Shown piece by piece: positions 48,804 through 60,350 of a stretch of 64,000 nt of DNA (the stretch's first letter is position 1; each line of letters begins with the position of its first letter). The stretch lies in assembly GCA_039704465.1 (NCBI GenBank), contig JASFAU010000001.1, forward strand, positions 372,001-436,000. Reading direction: 5' to 3'. The DNA comes from Plasmodiophora brassicae (Eukaryota; Endomyxa; Phytomyxea; Plasmodiophorida; Plasmodiophoridae). The position numbers and the translations under genes were made by a program. The notes under the pieces were generated by a model. That model was not told where the DNA came from, searched no databases, and saw only the letters and a program-made list of their open reading frames with translations.

Positions 48804-49325
48804 ATGCCGAAGAACAAGGGCAAGGGCGGCAAGAACCGGCGACGTGGAAAGAACGAGAACGAGGAGAAGCGGGAGTTGACGGTGCGGGCCGACGGTCAAG
48901 AGTATGCGCAGGTCGTGAAGATGCTGGGCAACGGTATGCGTCATTGTCGGTGCGCGCACCGGGACCTGCATGTCTGACAGAATGAACAGCACGGTTGGAG
49001 GCGGTCTGTTTTGATGGCAAGACGCGGCTGTGCCACATCCGGGGGAAGATGCGCAAACGGGTCTGGGTGCACACGGGCGACATCATCCTACTGGGCCTGC
49101 GCGAATTTCAAGACGGCAAAGCAGACTGCATCCTAAAGTATACCGCTGATGAAGCGCGCACCTTGAAGTCCATGGGGGAATTACCCGACAACGGTATCGC
49201 TGGCGCCTGTGATGTGCCGTCGTCCGATCTGCTAACCGGGACGTTGAACAGCGCGGATCAACGAGACGACTGTGATGGGCTCCGACGAGGAAGAGGAATG
49301 CAACTTCGTGTTCGACGAGATCTAG
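48804..49325 (+). CDS. EIF1A: Translation initiation factor eIF1A
   Basis: OB-fold factor that helps the 40S subunit scan. Exons 48804-48933, 48990-49193 and 49252-49325 sum to 408 nt, 135 residues. Introns of 56 and 58 nt have GTATGC and GTATCG donors and both restore a split Ala codon; the second has a TGCTAAC branch. Family sequence is clear: [94 protein letters not shown] and the acidic end [12 protein letters not shown]. Confidence 0.95.
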
Positions 49326-49638
49326 GCGGCGCTGGGCGTACTCGCCTCGCCTGCTGCTCCCCGTCCCGCTTCGCCCGAACGACGAGCGTACACGTTCGAA
49401 TAAATTGCCAGCAACGAACACACTTCCAAGCAGATCGGCGGTTCATCGAATGGTTCGTTTCAGCAAGGAGGGCCTGCAGGCTGGTGCGTGGTGGACGGTG
49501 GTCGACTTGGCGGCGAAGACTCAGACCAAGCGAGTTGCTGCTGGCGACTTATTTTGAGCGCGGGCGGACTGTGGGCGGCACGGTGGGGAGTGGGGACTGG
49601 GGAGCGGCGGCGGACCACCCACCAGTGAGCGACCCGAC
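49326..49638. other. Spacer of 313 bp
   Basis: Between eIF1A and the SWI/SNF ATPase, same strand. A GGGCGG-rich stretch (49561-49620) precedes the ATPase start. Nothing else is supported. Confidence 0.4.
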
Positions 49639-52600
49639 ATGGCGGATGCGCAGGGCCCGGCCGGGAATGCGTTCGGCGTCGCTGTTCGGCGCAAGATCGA
49701 AGCCGTGCGGGCGATTGCCCAGCGCGACCCGGATGGCGGGCTGGCGGGCGTCGTGGAACGCGACGCCGCCCGGCGGCGCGTGGCGCGCCTGGTCGAGCTG
49801 CAGGCCAGCCTGCGCCGGCGCAGGGTTGGCGTCCGGCCGTGCTTGATCGACCCGGAGCGACTGTCGAGGTCGCAGTTCATCGGGCCCGGCCTGCCGTCGC
49901 TGGCGATCCAGCCGCCTCGGAATCCGACTCTGCTGATCGCGAAAATGGAGGCGTACCGCCTTCACGAACTCAAAACGTGCGACCTTGTTGGATGCATTTG
50001 CGTTTCGCTTAGGGTATGCTTAACCCCGTTATTTGATCTAGTCGCCAAGCTCTCGAAGAGGAACGTGCCGAAGCGGACGCAATTGAAGCCAAGAAGGAGC
50101 GCGAGCGGATCGCGAAACTCGAACTCGAGGTTCGGAAGCGTGCTGTTCGCCAGAGCTTCCTAAAGGCTCTGCTGGCGCATGTGGAAGTCTTCAAGAACGC
50201 AGCCAAGGAAGAGAACCGTGTGCTGAGGTCTCTCTCCAGCCAGGCTCTGGCATGGGTCATTGCCAAAGAACGGTGAGGCGGCGGTGGGGAGGTTTTACCC
50301 CAATCTGACATTGGATGTAGGCGCATTCGAACGCTCGAAGACAAACAACAGAAGGCACGTATGAAGGCGCTGAGGGAGAACGACATGGAAGCATATGCTG
50401 CGCTGCTCGCTGAAACAAAGAATGATCGCCTGCAGACGTTGCTGAATCAAACAGAGGTTCGCATTGGGAAGGCGATGTGTGCTGGCCGATATTCTGAACA
50501 CCATTGTATTAGGATTTCCTAGGTCAGTTGAGCGCCAACAACTCTGGAGCCTTCCACAGCGTCACAGAAGAAATCACTGTGCAACCGATGCTACTCAAGC
50601 ATGGTACACTGAAGCAGTACCAACTAGAAGGGTTGCAATGGCTTGTTTCGCTTTACAACAATAACCTCAACGGGTACGCCGGCATCCACATGCTCGTAGA
50701 GGAAGGCTGTTTAATATGCTTTGTCGACACAGCATTCTGGCTGACGAGATGGGTCTGGGTAAAACGATCCAGACGATCGCTCTGCTGACGTACGTCATGG
50801 AGGCTAAGGGAGACCATGGCCCTTTCATGATCATTGTTCCGCTTTCGACGATGTCGAACTGGGTCAAAGAGTTCGAAAGATGGGCGCCCACCGTCATGGT
50901 AGTCGAGTACCAGGGCAAGCCACCGGAACGTAAAGAGCTTTGGCGAAAGTATATTCGTCATTGCGCCCCAATTGCAGCCGTATTCTGAACGCGCGACAGG
51001 TTTATAATGGCGCGTAAATTCAACGTACTCTTGACCACGTATGAGTACGTACTGAACAAGCACGATCGTTCCAAACTGGAATCGATTGACTGGCATTACA
51101 TTATCGTTGATGAAGGTCGGCGACGCTTTTACATTTGCTCACATCTCTCTACTTAACCGGCCTTTAGGACATCGCATGAAGAACACGAAATCCAAGTTCA
51201 CGGTCGCTCTGAACACTCGCTACCGGTCTCAGCACAGGTGCGACGGTTGATGTTTTAGCTCCCCAATCCTCCACGCTGACCGTTAACAATGCCAGATTAC
51301 TCTTAACGGGAACCCCTCTTCAAAACAACCTTTCCGAATTATGGTCTCTGCTGAACTTCTTGGTGCCAAAGATCTTTAATTCCGCTGAGAACTTTGAAAC
51401 GTGGTTCAACAAGCCGTTCGAAGAGGCCGGCGTTGGAGACACCTCGGCGGAGCTGCAGGAGGAGGAGAAGTTCTTGATCATCAACCGTTTGCACAGAGTT
51501 CTTCGTCCTTTCTTGCTGCGGCGACTGAAGACTGAAGTTGCTGGGGAGCTGCCTGACAAGGTCGAGCGCGTTGTCAAATGCGATCTTTCCATTTGGCAGA
51601 AGCAAGTCTACAAGCAGGTCCAGCTGAAGTTTATCCCGATGGCAACGAGCGGCGCGGGTGTATCTGCCAAGGGCCTTAACAACACCTTCATGCAGTTGCG
51701 GAAGATCTGCAACCACCCATACTTGTTCTTCGACGATATTGCCTATGACTGGGACAACCATCGCGTCACCGATGAGGTCTACAGGTCGAACCCGTTTGTG
51801 ATTATTGGTTTTACTTGCGATTAATTCGTGGCGCAGATGTTCTGGTAAGTTTGAAATGCTTGATCGGATGCTGCCCAAGATTCGGAAGTCGAATCACAAG
51901 GTCTGACCTGACATATGCGATGTTTTCATTGTATACGTAGGTTAATCCATTACGCCAGGTGCTTATCTTCACTCAAATGACCAAGATTCTCGACATTATG
52001 GAGGATTTCATGGACTACAGACGTTATCCCTATTTGCGATTGGGTAACGCTAACACAGATATCGAATCAGGACACAAACTAACGCTTTTCCTCAGATGGG
52101 CAAACAAAGCCCGAGCACCGTTCCAAGCTGCTCGAGCTGTTCAATGCGCCAAACTCGCCGTACTTTTGTTTCCTGCTATCGACTCGCGCTGGTGGACTGG
52201 GACTTAACCTCCAGGTAAACGGGTCTTTCAACGTTTGAGGCCTGCTGCTTAACGTAACCTCAGTCCGCTGACACGGTCATCATTTTCGACTCCGATTGGA
52301 ACCCACAAATGGATCTCCAGGTAACCTGTTGGTGGCGTAGGTGACACGTGGACTCGGGACTCACCTTTGTGGTTTAGGCGCAAGATCGTGCTCATAGACT
52401 CGGCCAACAGAACGAGGTTATTCCTGCGAGTGCATGGAATATGTAGATTACTGATGTCCTGTATTGATAGGTTCGCGTGTTCCGTCTGGTGACCTGCTCT
52501 CCAGTTGAAGAACAGATTCTCATGGTTCGCAGTGCTGTGCTTATCTGTTAGCGGTTACTGATCTGGAGGATAGCGCGCCCAGTTCAAACTTGGCCTGGAT

Positions 52601-53892
52601 CAGATGATTATCCAAGCTGGCAAATTCAACCATCAGGTCGTTGCTGTGTTCCGCTGCTGCCCGTTGATCATTCCTGACAGCAGTGCAGGATTCGTTTGAG
52701 AACACCGCTCATGAACGACGACAAATGCTTGCCACGGTCTTACGTGAAGGTGTCGACATGGGCGAGCAGGTTGACCTACCAACCGGGGAACGCCTCAACC
52801 GTTTGCTGGCGCGGAGCGAAGACGAGTTCGACATGTTTCAGATGATCGATGTTGAAATGGAGCGCGAACGACGCGACTTATGGCTCGCGGAGGGTAACCA
52901 AGGACCGCTACCCCCGCGTTTGATGCAGGACATCAATGAGCTTCCCGACTACTTAAGAGCAGTTGAAGACACGGCTGTCCTGAAGAAGTTTAACGATCTG
53001 GTGCGGTTCGTTGCTCTTCGTCGCATGTGATCCCTGACGCGTTCTCCGAATCATAGGGTGACCGTGGTCGAGGAGCACGTCGTGGGGAAGGCTCGACGCC
53101 TGTGTACACAGAGATGTCCGACGCCCAGTTCAATGCGCTGTGTGTTGAAGAGGAAGAGGCCGAGGCCGCCGGTAATGGAAAGGGCAAGAGAAAGCGCGCG
53201 TCAAAGTCGACCAAGAAGGTCGGCGTCCAGGGTCTCATGCACGACCTGCTTGATGCCGTGATGAACGCTGTTAACGACGATGGCGCTAAGCTGTGCGACC
53301 CGTTTATGGATGCGCCCGACAGCACTGAATACCGGGAGATGTGCGCTCCTGATACGGAGCATCTAGCGTTCCGTCTGTTGACCGTACGTTCGTGCCGACC
53401 GTACATCCAAGGCGGCGGCCCGCTAACATTATGATGCAGGCCAACGTTGCCAAAGGCAAGTACGCCCGACCGAGCCAACTGTCTCGTGACGTGCATTTGA
53501 TGCTGCAGAATTTCGAGTCCTGGTACCCGGTACGTCGCCATGTGTGTCGCCGATGCGTTGCCTGATTACCAGCGTTGCAGGATCCTGAATGCGCTGAGCG
53601 TCGCCAGATCAATGCGATTCGAAAGCTGTTCAACAGGCGCTTCAACGACCTGTTCGGGGACGAACAAGTGTCTCGAGGCAAGCCGAAACGGGACGCGGCA
53701 GACGAGGCGCAGGCAGTCGGGTCAGAGACCGAATCGGAGGAATCGGACCACGATCTCGGCGTCGTCGACGATGACGACGAAGAGGACGACGTGTCCGGCG
53801 TCCGCATCATCGATGACGTTGACGACGACACGACCGCCATCGACGACGAGGAGACGCCGATTCGTTCCCGTACCAAGAAGCGGAGGCAGTGA
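49639..53892 (+). CDS. SMARCA4: SWI/SNF chromatin-remodelling ATPase (SMARCA2/4, STH1/SNF2 type)
   Basis: Catalytic subunit of a BAF/RSC-like complex. ATG 49639 starts a gene of roughly 15-20 exons with introns of about 45-65 nt. HSA-type region: [40 protein letters not shown]. ATPase lobe 1: [60 protein letters not shown] and a DEGH box. Lobe 2: [54 protein letters not shown] and [14 protein letters not shown] (in pieces around 52380). The C terminus has a bromodomain-like part ([33 protein letters not shown]) and an acidic Lys/Arg tail. The HSA plus bromodomain separates it from ISWI and CHD. Confidence 0.9.
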
Positions 53893-54090
53893 TGACTGTG
53901 TTCCCATCGACCGCCCCCCTAATCTATACAGACGGGCCTGTTGACCAACATCCGTCAACTGGGGTTTATTCGGTGGGTCTCCGCTCTGCTCCGCCTCGCC
54001 ACGTTGTCAGACACGCTTGGCCTTTGGCGCAGACGCTGACTCCTGACGTTCCGGCTCTGGGTCCTCCTCGTCGAACACCTGTAGCCAGCG

Positions 54091-54821
54091 TCAGGAGCGG
54101 CTGCCAGCCCACCGATGCAGACGAACCTTCTTCGGCGGGCCTTTGAGCGTGGCGACGATGGATCCTTCCGCGCGCCAGAGGTCGCTGACCTTGCAGGTCG
54201 ACTGCTTCGAGGATGGGATCCTGCTAACGGCGTGGAAGGCGGAGACGAACAGCGACAGCACGATCCCTGAGATGAGGGTCGATCCGCCCACATACAGGAG
54301 CAGGCAGGGTGAAGCGCCGGCCAACGCTTTAACCAGCGTCGGGTGCGGCGTGCCTTGAGCGAAAACGTGAACGGCGGTAGCGATCACGATGATTACTGCG
54401 ATTAGGAACGTCGGCCGAGCAATGCTGTGCACGAATGTCGGCAAACGGGTCATGGGGCGCCGCCGAGGTTGGCCGTACCAGACGAAGCAGGCGGCCAGGG
54501 CGGCGAACGCGACATAGTTCGCCTGGAAGTAGACGCCGTTCAGCAGCAGGCGGCGCTTCAGGACCTGCACGTCTTGCTTGGGCAGGCGCATCCGGCTGGC
54601 CATGAAGAAGTCGTTCCAGTCGCGAAGGCGGATCTGCGGGCGATCGTCTGTTAGCCCGGCCAGGCACTAACCCATCTGCCGCGTACATGACGGATCCTGT
54701 CGAAGACCACCTGCAGCAGCAGGTCGGGGGTCATCGTCGGGTCGCGCTTGAACCCCGGAACGCGCTCAGGCGATTCGCCCCGGCTGCGCTCGTAGTCGAC
54801 ACCGTCGTCGAAGGCCGTCAT
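54091..54821 (-). CDS. PRA1-family protein (ARL6IP5/JWA type)
   Basis: ER/Golgi membrane protein of the prenylated-Rab-acceptor family. Exons 54711-54821 and 54091-54633, 654 nt, 217 residues; the 77-nt intron ends CCGCAG and restores IRLRDWNDFF, the LRxWDDFF signature of the ARL6IP5 branch. Then LLNGVYFQANYVAFAALAAC, a pair of hydrophobic hairpins (FLIAVIIVIATAVHVFA; LLLYVGGSTLISGIVLSLFV) and a basic C-terminal tail. It converges on the SWI/SNF gene, 198 bp away. Confidence 0.75.
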
Positions 54822-55147
54822 GCCGTTGCCAGAGTCGAGAGTGCCGATCGTCGACCGGGTACCACCTTAACGCAGGGGGTGTTAACGCGATTGTCATTCG
54901 ACCCTCACGTACTGATGATCACAGGCTTTCACGGTTGCCATCGTGGCGACGCGCCGATTGGTCCTTGGACGACTGCCCAGACGCTGGCGCTGATGGACGG
55001 GAGCCCTGATGTCGAGAATGGGGGCCAGCCAGGCGTCCCTGACAATGATGCCACGTAGCACGCCTCGTTCGGCGGTACGCTACAGACGTCTACCAGAGCA
55101 AAGTCTACCTCGTTTCGAAGGCTGTCCCTGGGCATAAGCAGATATGT
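54822..55147. other. Spacer of 326 bp
   Basis: Between the PRA1 gene and the end of the ABC transporter gene, both minus. Probably holds the PRA1 promoter; no TATA box, ORF or repeat that I can support. Confidence 0.4.
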
Positions 55148-58100
55148 TTATCTCTTGTTGTGTTTGACGCATTTAAGGACGAGCAGGCAGAGCAGGCGGT
55201 TGGCGGCGAGGACGACGATGAGGCCGAGGAGTAGCTGCGTTCCACTCTCGTCGATGCCATATTGGCCCATGATATCGCGGCCGATGCGGTAGCCGACACT
55301 GTCCTGAGGCCAGGTGGAGACCTCGCCGGCGAAGCAGTAGGAGACGCCATACCGGAAGAAGCTGATGTAGTAGAAGACGATGGAGAACTTCGGCATGGCC
55401 TCGAACACGAGCAGGAACCCGCCGAACGTCATGTACAGTGTGTACAGGACACTCAACAAGCCGCACGCGATGGTCGTGTTGGGCGACAGAGCGATGACCA
55501 GGCGGACACCACTGGACGACGCCTCCGAGCACAACCAGGCGGCGACCAGGAACATAAAGAAGGCGGACGGTTGCAGAGACAGCCCAGCGATCATGTACGC
55601 AGGAATGGTGACGACCAGAACCTGGGCAATGATGTACGGCGTGTCTGCCAACGTCGACGCCAGGAAGTATGTCGCCTCATCGTACATGCCGGACCCAACC
55701 TAACCAACGGCCACATCAGCAACCGGGGCGATCGTTCACGAGGATGTGGACGCACCTCTCGGTAATAGCAGGGTCGTTCGAGAATCACACTGCTGAGCTT
55801 ATACGCTTGCGTCCAGCACATCAGCGTGATCAGGGAGAAGATCAACGAAAGACGGGCCATGACGTCTGCCATCGTGTTGAGCGCCAGGCCAGTGAACATC
55901 GTGCCAAACGTGAACGACAGGAAGATCAGGGAGAACATTCGCGTCACAAGAGTCATGCGATCCCGCCAGTCGGCCAGGAACCGGCGACGGACGAGCACAG
56001 AGAGAGTCGTCAGGAAGGACGGCGCTTTGTACGATGCGGACGACGACGTTGGTCGCACCATGTCGGATGGCGGATCAGGCGCGTCGAACGGTTTCGCGTT
56101 CTCGTCCTGGCAGATGGTTCGCAAAGCGTACTCTGCGAGGTTCTCCTCGTCGGGATTGAATGGCGGGTAACCTTGGCTCTGGCAATACGAAGCCAGGTGC
56201 TCGCTCGGTCCAAAGTACGTCACGACGCCACCTTCCTTCAGCAGAAGCACCCATCCGAACGACTCCACGAGTTCGCGCGACGGCTGCCGCAGACACCGCG
56301 CTTAGACACGCACGAGCATGGCGAATGATGAATCCCCCCAAACCTGGTGAATCGTGCAGATCACTGGTAGATCACGCGATACATACTCGAGGTTCTGCAT
56401 GATGTTCAGCGCATCCGATGAATCTGCCAACGCACTGCACGTCAGGACACGTGTACGGCATCAGGTGCAACACAGACTGTACCAAGGCCGGTGGTCGGCT
56501 CATCGGCGAAGAGCAATCCGCTTTCGTTCGCCACAGATGCAAGTGCCGCTGCAATGGACGTCTTCTTACGAAGTGGCCCGCTGAGACGTGTCGCAATGCG
56601 ATCTTGTACCGATTCAAGCTGCAATGAAAACGATTAGGACGATCTCGGCAAGACAGATGAGCAGTGGACAAACCTGCAGCTTTTCAATGAGCTCGTCAAC
56701 GATCTCCTCCCGCTCTTCCCGGTCGTATTCGGAAGAGAGAGTGAGCTGAGCTGTCTGGCTGATGACTTCACGAACCGTCGTCTCAGAAGGGAGGCTGTCA
56801 AACTGCTCTACGTAGGCAACCATGCGCTTGTGCTTCGAGAAGGACATCGGCTCTCCGTTAATAAGGATTTCGCCGGTGATGGTCCCTTGGGTCTTTCTCA
56901 TTGCCAGAACATCAAGCAGCGTGCTCTTGCCCGCTCCGCTCGGACCGAGCATCGCGATGAGCATTCCAGGAACGGCGAATCCCGAGACATTGTCCAGAAG
57001 ACGGATGTCGCCTTTGACCGTGTACGACAGGTTACGGAATTGCAGGCTTGAGCGGGACGGGGCGGCGGTCGCCGACCTTGACGCATTGCTGCTGTCTGAT
57101 TCTGAGCTGCTAACGCTTTCTTCAATCCCAACAAGGTGGTGCTCTTCCAGCAGTTCCGCTGTCGGAGGGGCGATCGGCTGTGCCTCGAAGTTCAAGCACG
57201 ACATGCAGGCCAGCGAAAGGATTTGGAACAGAACTGGTTGAATTAACACAGATTCAGTTACGGACGTATGACGACACGAAGCGCATAGCTTACAGTAGAA
57301 TCCCCAGGAAAACAACCAAATGTAAATAGGGTGATAGTGCGATGGCGAGTAGAACGAGTACGACGAGAGAACATCAGTGCCTGTCTAACGTCAGTCACCT
57401 ACCTCGACGCACAAGCAGCACAAGGGCCTACCAGATTCCCAAGCCAGGTTCATTTTGCGATCCTTAAGAGGTAGCCCATGAAGTTCGTTGACAGCAAGCG
57501 CTTTGAATGTACCTGTAAAATATGACGCATGGTACAGCCAGATCCATCCTTTAGGGATCAGATCAGCAGGCAGGAAGTAGCCTGGAAAAACGCAACACAT
57601 CCTATCAGGTCATCGCATAAGCGCGCCAGAGGATGCCGGAACGTACCCTGAAAGTTCCAGAACATGTCATTCGTCAGCAGTGCAATCGTAAGGGCCAGGT
57701 TCTCGCTCGGCAACAGATTTGATATGAATGACGTCCAAGCTCGTCCAGTCATCGTCACTTGCAGGATCAACAGGGTGAACATGACAAAGTGGAAGCTCAG
57801 CAGCCCATCCCGAAACCCTGCGTACAGGTCGGTACACTCTCGCTACACACGAAGACATACAGCACACCAACCTGCCATCCCGTAGAATATCGCGGACAGA
57901 AGGACGGATTGAACTAAGACGAGGGGGATATCGGCGATGATGTACGCCAGCCAGAAAGACACGACGCGAAAGTAACCGCTATTCCGCTGCATATAGAAGA
58001 CGTCCCTGAGAACGATACCGTTAGCCCTGCTCGCATGCGAGTCACACGTACCACCCGAACCTTGATGCGAAGATCATGGTGATTTCCTCAACGCCGTCAT

Positions 58101-59760
58101 AACCAACAAATCCGACAATTGTCGCGATTGCACCAAGCCGAGATATGGCGCCCGCCTGCGTGTTGTCAAGCTGCCAGAAAACGAGCCCGGTGACAAACGC
58201 GACAAGAACAGACCGCATCAGACCAGCAAACGACTTGCTCTTCTCGCGGACGTTCATAACGATTTCCCTGAAACGCGTAGTCGATTAAGACAATTCAGCG
58301 AACTAGTACGACATGGCGTTAGATACCGAGTCAAGCAGGTCCAGAACTGAGAATATAGTGAACTCTTGAAGATCGGGCTGCTCGACGTTTCCATTTCGAG
58401 CGCTTTCTGTGCCACACTCCACGTCGTTGATTGCTGAGAGCAGTTTGTCAACGACGAACGCGGACGCAGAGCGCACACGTACTGTGGAGCCATGGCATTG
58501 GGTCGGATGCGCCGGCATAGAATTCCTCCACAGAACGCGACCAAGATCTTCGTGGAACGAAGAGTTGCGGAACGAGCAAATAAGCGACTCGACCGAGCCG
58601 CCATCCAATTCGATATCAGCATGAGTCTCGCCGCCAAACAACGTCCTTGAAGGAAGAAAACGGTCATCGCGGGGCACATCATGACCGATGTAGTGTGCGC
58701 GAGGATTTGCACATATCTGGACAATGCCGAATCAGCCAACGACCAGTCACTATAGATGACCCGGCCTCACCTCGGCAAGAAAATCAGGCACTGATGTAGT
58801 GGGAGGACATACGTACCTGATGGTCAAAGCCACTGTCAGCCCCAACACATGGGGACACAAATGTACTACTACAACTTACCCGAGTTGTTCCATGTAAGGC
58901 AGGGCCTGCTCCCTGGGACCAAAGTACACGAGGCGGCCTCGTGATTGCAGAATCACGAAGTCGAACAACGCAAACAGCTGAGGGGAGACTTGGACGAGCG
59001 ACATAAGCGCGCTGCGCTCGCACTGCTTCGTCAAGCCTCGCACGATCATGCCAATCTCCAGAGCCGCATTCGAATCCAGTCCATTCGTGGCACTGTCCAT
59101 CAGCATAACTGATCGTCCCGCCGTTATCTCCAGCCCAATCGTCAGACGCCTTCGCTCACCGCCGCTGATCCCTCGAACCGACGGACTGCCTATTCGAGAG
59201 TCGGCGATGTGCTTCAGGTTCAATAGGTTCAGCAGCAGCTCGACTTGCAGATCAAGGAACGCCTTCGGTATTAGGCTCGACGTGCGCAGCACCAGAGAGA
59301 ACCGAATCGCTTCCTCGACCGTCATCTCGCTCACATGAATATCCTCGAACGGCGCGTACGACAATTGCATCCTCCGACGTCGAGAATTGGATCGCACGCC
59401 ATTGATGAGGATATGGCCCTTGACCTGACCCTGCTGTCGCCCAGCAAGCGTCTTCAGCAGGTCGCTGATACCGGAATCGCCCGGTCCCATAATGCAGACC
59501 ATCATACCTGGATTCAAGAATCCAGACACGTCTTCGAATACACAGCGTCCACTCTTTTCTAGAGACAGCTCGCGATACACAAGCGTTGCAGGCGGATGCA
59601 GAAGACGGAACTGCTTCTGGATCCAGGTCAGACGCGACAGGAGAACAATGTACGGCACGTCCTCGAAATCATCATCGTGCCATTCCGGCAGCGACACGGC
59701 GGAATCATCCGACGCGTCAGAGTCCGCTCGTGTTCGCGACCCAGCTCGCGACGCCGTCAT
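55148..59760 (-). CDS. Full-size ABCG/PDR-type ABC transporter with degenerate first nucleotide site
   Basis: Drug or lipid exporter with NBD1-TMD1-NBD2-TMD2 order on one transcript of many short exons. NBD1: Walker A region IMGPGDSGISDLLKTLAGR lacks the Lys, the signature GISGGERRRLTIG is intact, and the Walker B region VMLMDSATNGLD has Ser instead of Glu. TMD1 includes LMRSVLVAFVTGLVFWQLDN and TIVGFVGYDGVEEITMIFAS. NBD2: intact Walker A MLGPSGAGKSTLLDVLA, an unusual signature LSGPLRKKTSIAAAL, and intact Walker B GLLFADEPTTGL. TMD2 includes ADVMARLSLIFSLITLMCW, GSGMYDEATYFLASTLADTP and FYYISFFRYGVSYCFAGE, ending HNKR. As in fungal PDR pumps, NBD1 is the degenerate half. Start ATG 59760. Confidence 0.85.
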
Positions 59761-59809
59761 TACGAACACCCGAACGCGGCCGCCACGATGCCTCGAACCC
59801 GAGAGCCTC

Positions 59810-59816
59810 TATATAA
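59810..59816 (-). promoter_or_regulatory. TATA-like element of the PDR transporter gene
   Basis: TATATAA on the plus strand, read GGTTATATAGAGG on the minus strand, 50-56 bp upstream of the transporter start at 59760. Orientation and distance fit a TATA box for that gene. Confidence 0.45.
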
Positions 59817-60350
59817 CCTCGTCGGGGATCGGACAACGTTGTGCACGCGCGAATGGGCAGCCGCTGGGCAACAGGTGGCCGCCGTGCAGAGCGGGATACG
59901 GATTGGGACGGTGTCGCTCTGTCCAGCCCCAAAAACGACGACGACGACGAGGCCTCGACACGTCGATCGAACTGCACGCAGAAATACCCACTTGAACGCC
60001 GCGGAGTTTCCCGGATCTGCCGGAACCGGTCCATCTTTGCTGACCCCGTATCGATTCGATTCTACGGGTGCCTGCCAGTGCAACGGTCCCGCAGGGTTCG
60101 CGTTACTGTGCCTGCGATTGCCCGACGGCCAGTTCTATCTCGCACATTGGTTGCCGTTTGCGACTCGTTCTTTGGAAGCAAACACCAGCGGCAACTATCG
60201 ACGCGCTCTCCACGTGAACAGGTTATGCTAAAAGGCGCGGAATCTGCGATAACCATATGACCAGTGAATCGCGAATGAAGCGTCCCTCTACCAAGGAACG
60301 TGAATACGAAACGAAGAATGCCCGGCGCTGATCGGATACGTTTCAGAACG
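59817..60350. other. Spacer of about 530 bp
   Basis: Lies between the PDR transporter promoter and the 3' end of the SNF2 gene, both minus strand. Plus-strand frames of up to 211 codons cross it but overlap the transporter N terminus and show no domain. Nothing further is supported. Confidence 0.4.

Noticed and set aside
59596..60231. 211-codon plus-strand ORF upstream of the PDR gene
   Set aside because: Overlaps the PDR N terminus in antisense, no domain or start context.
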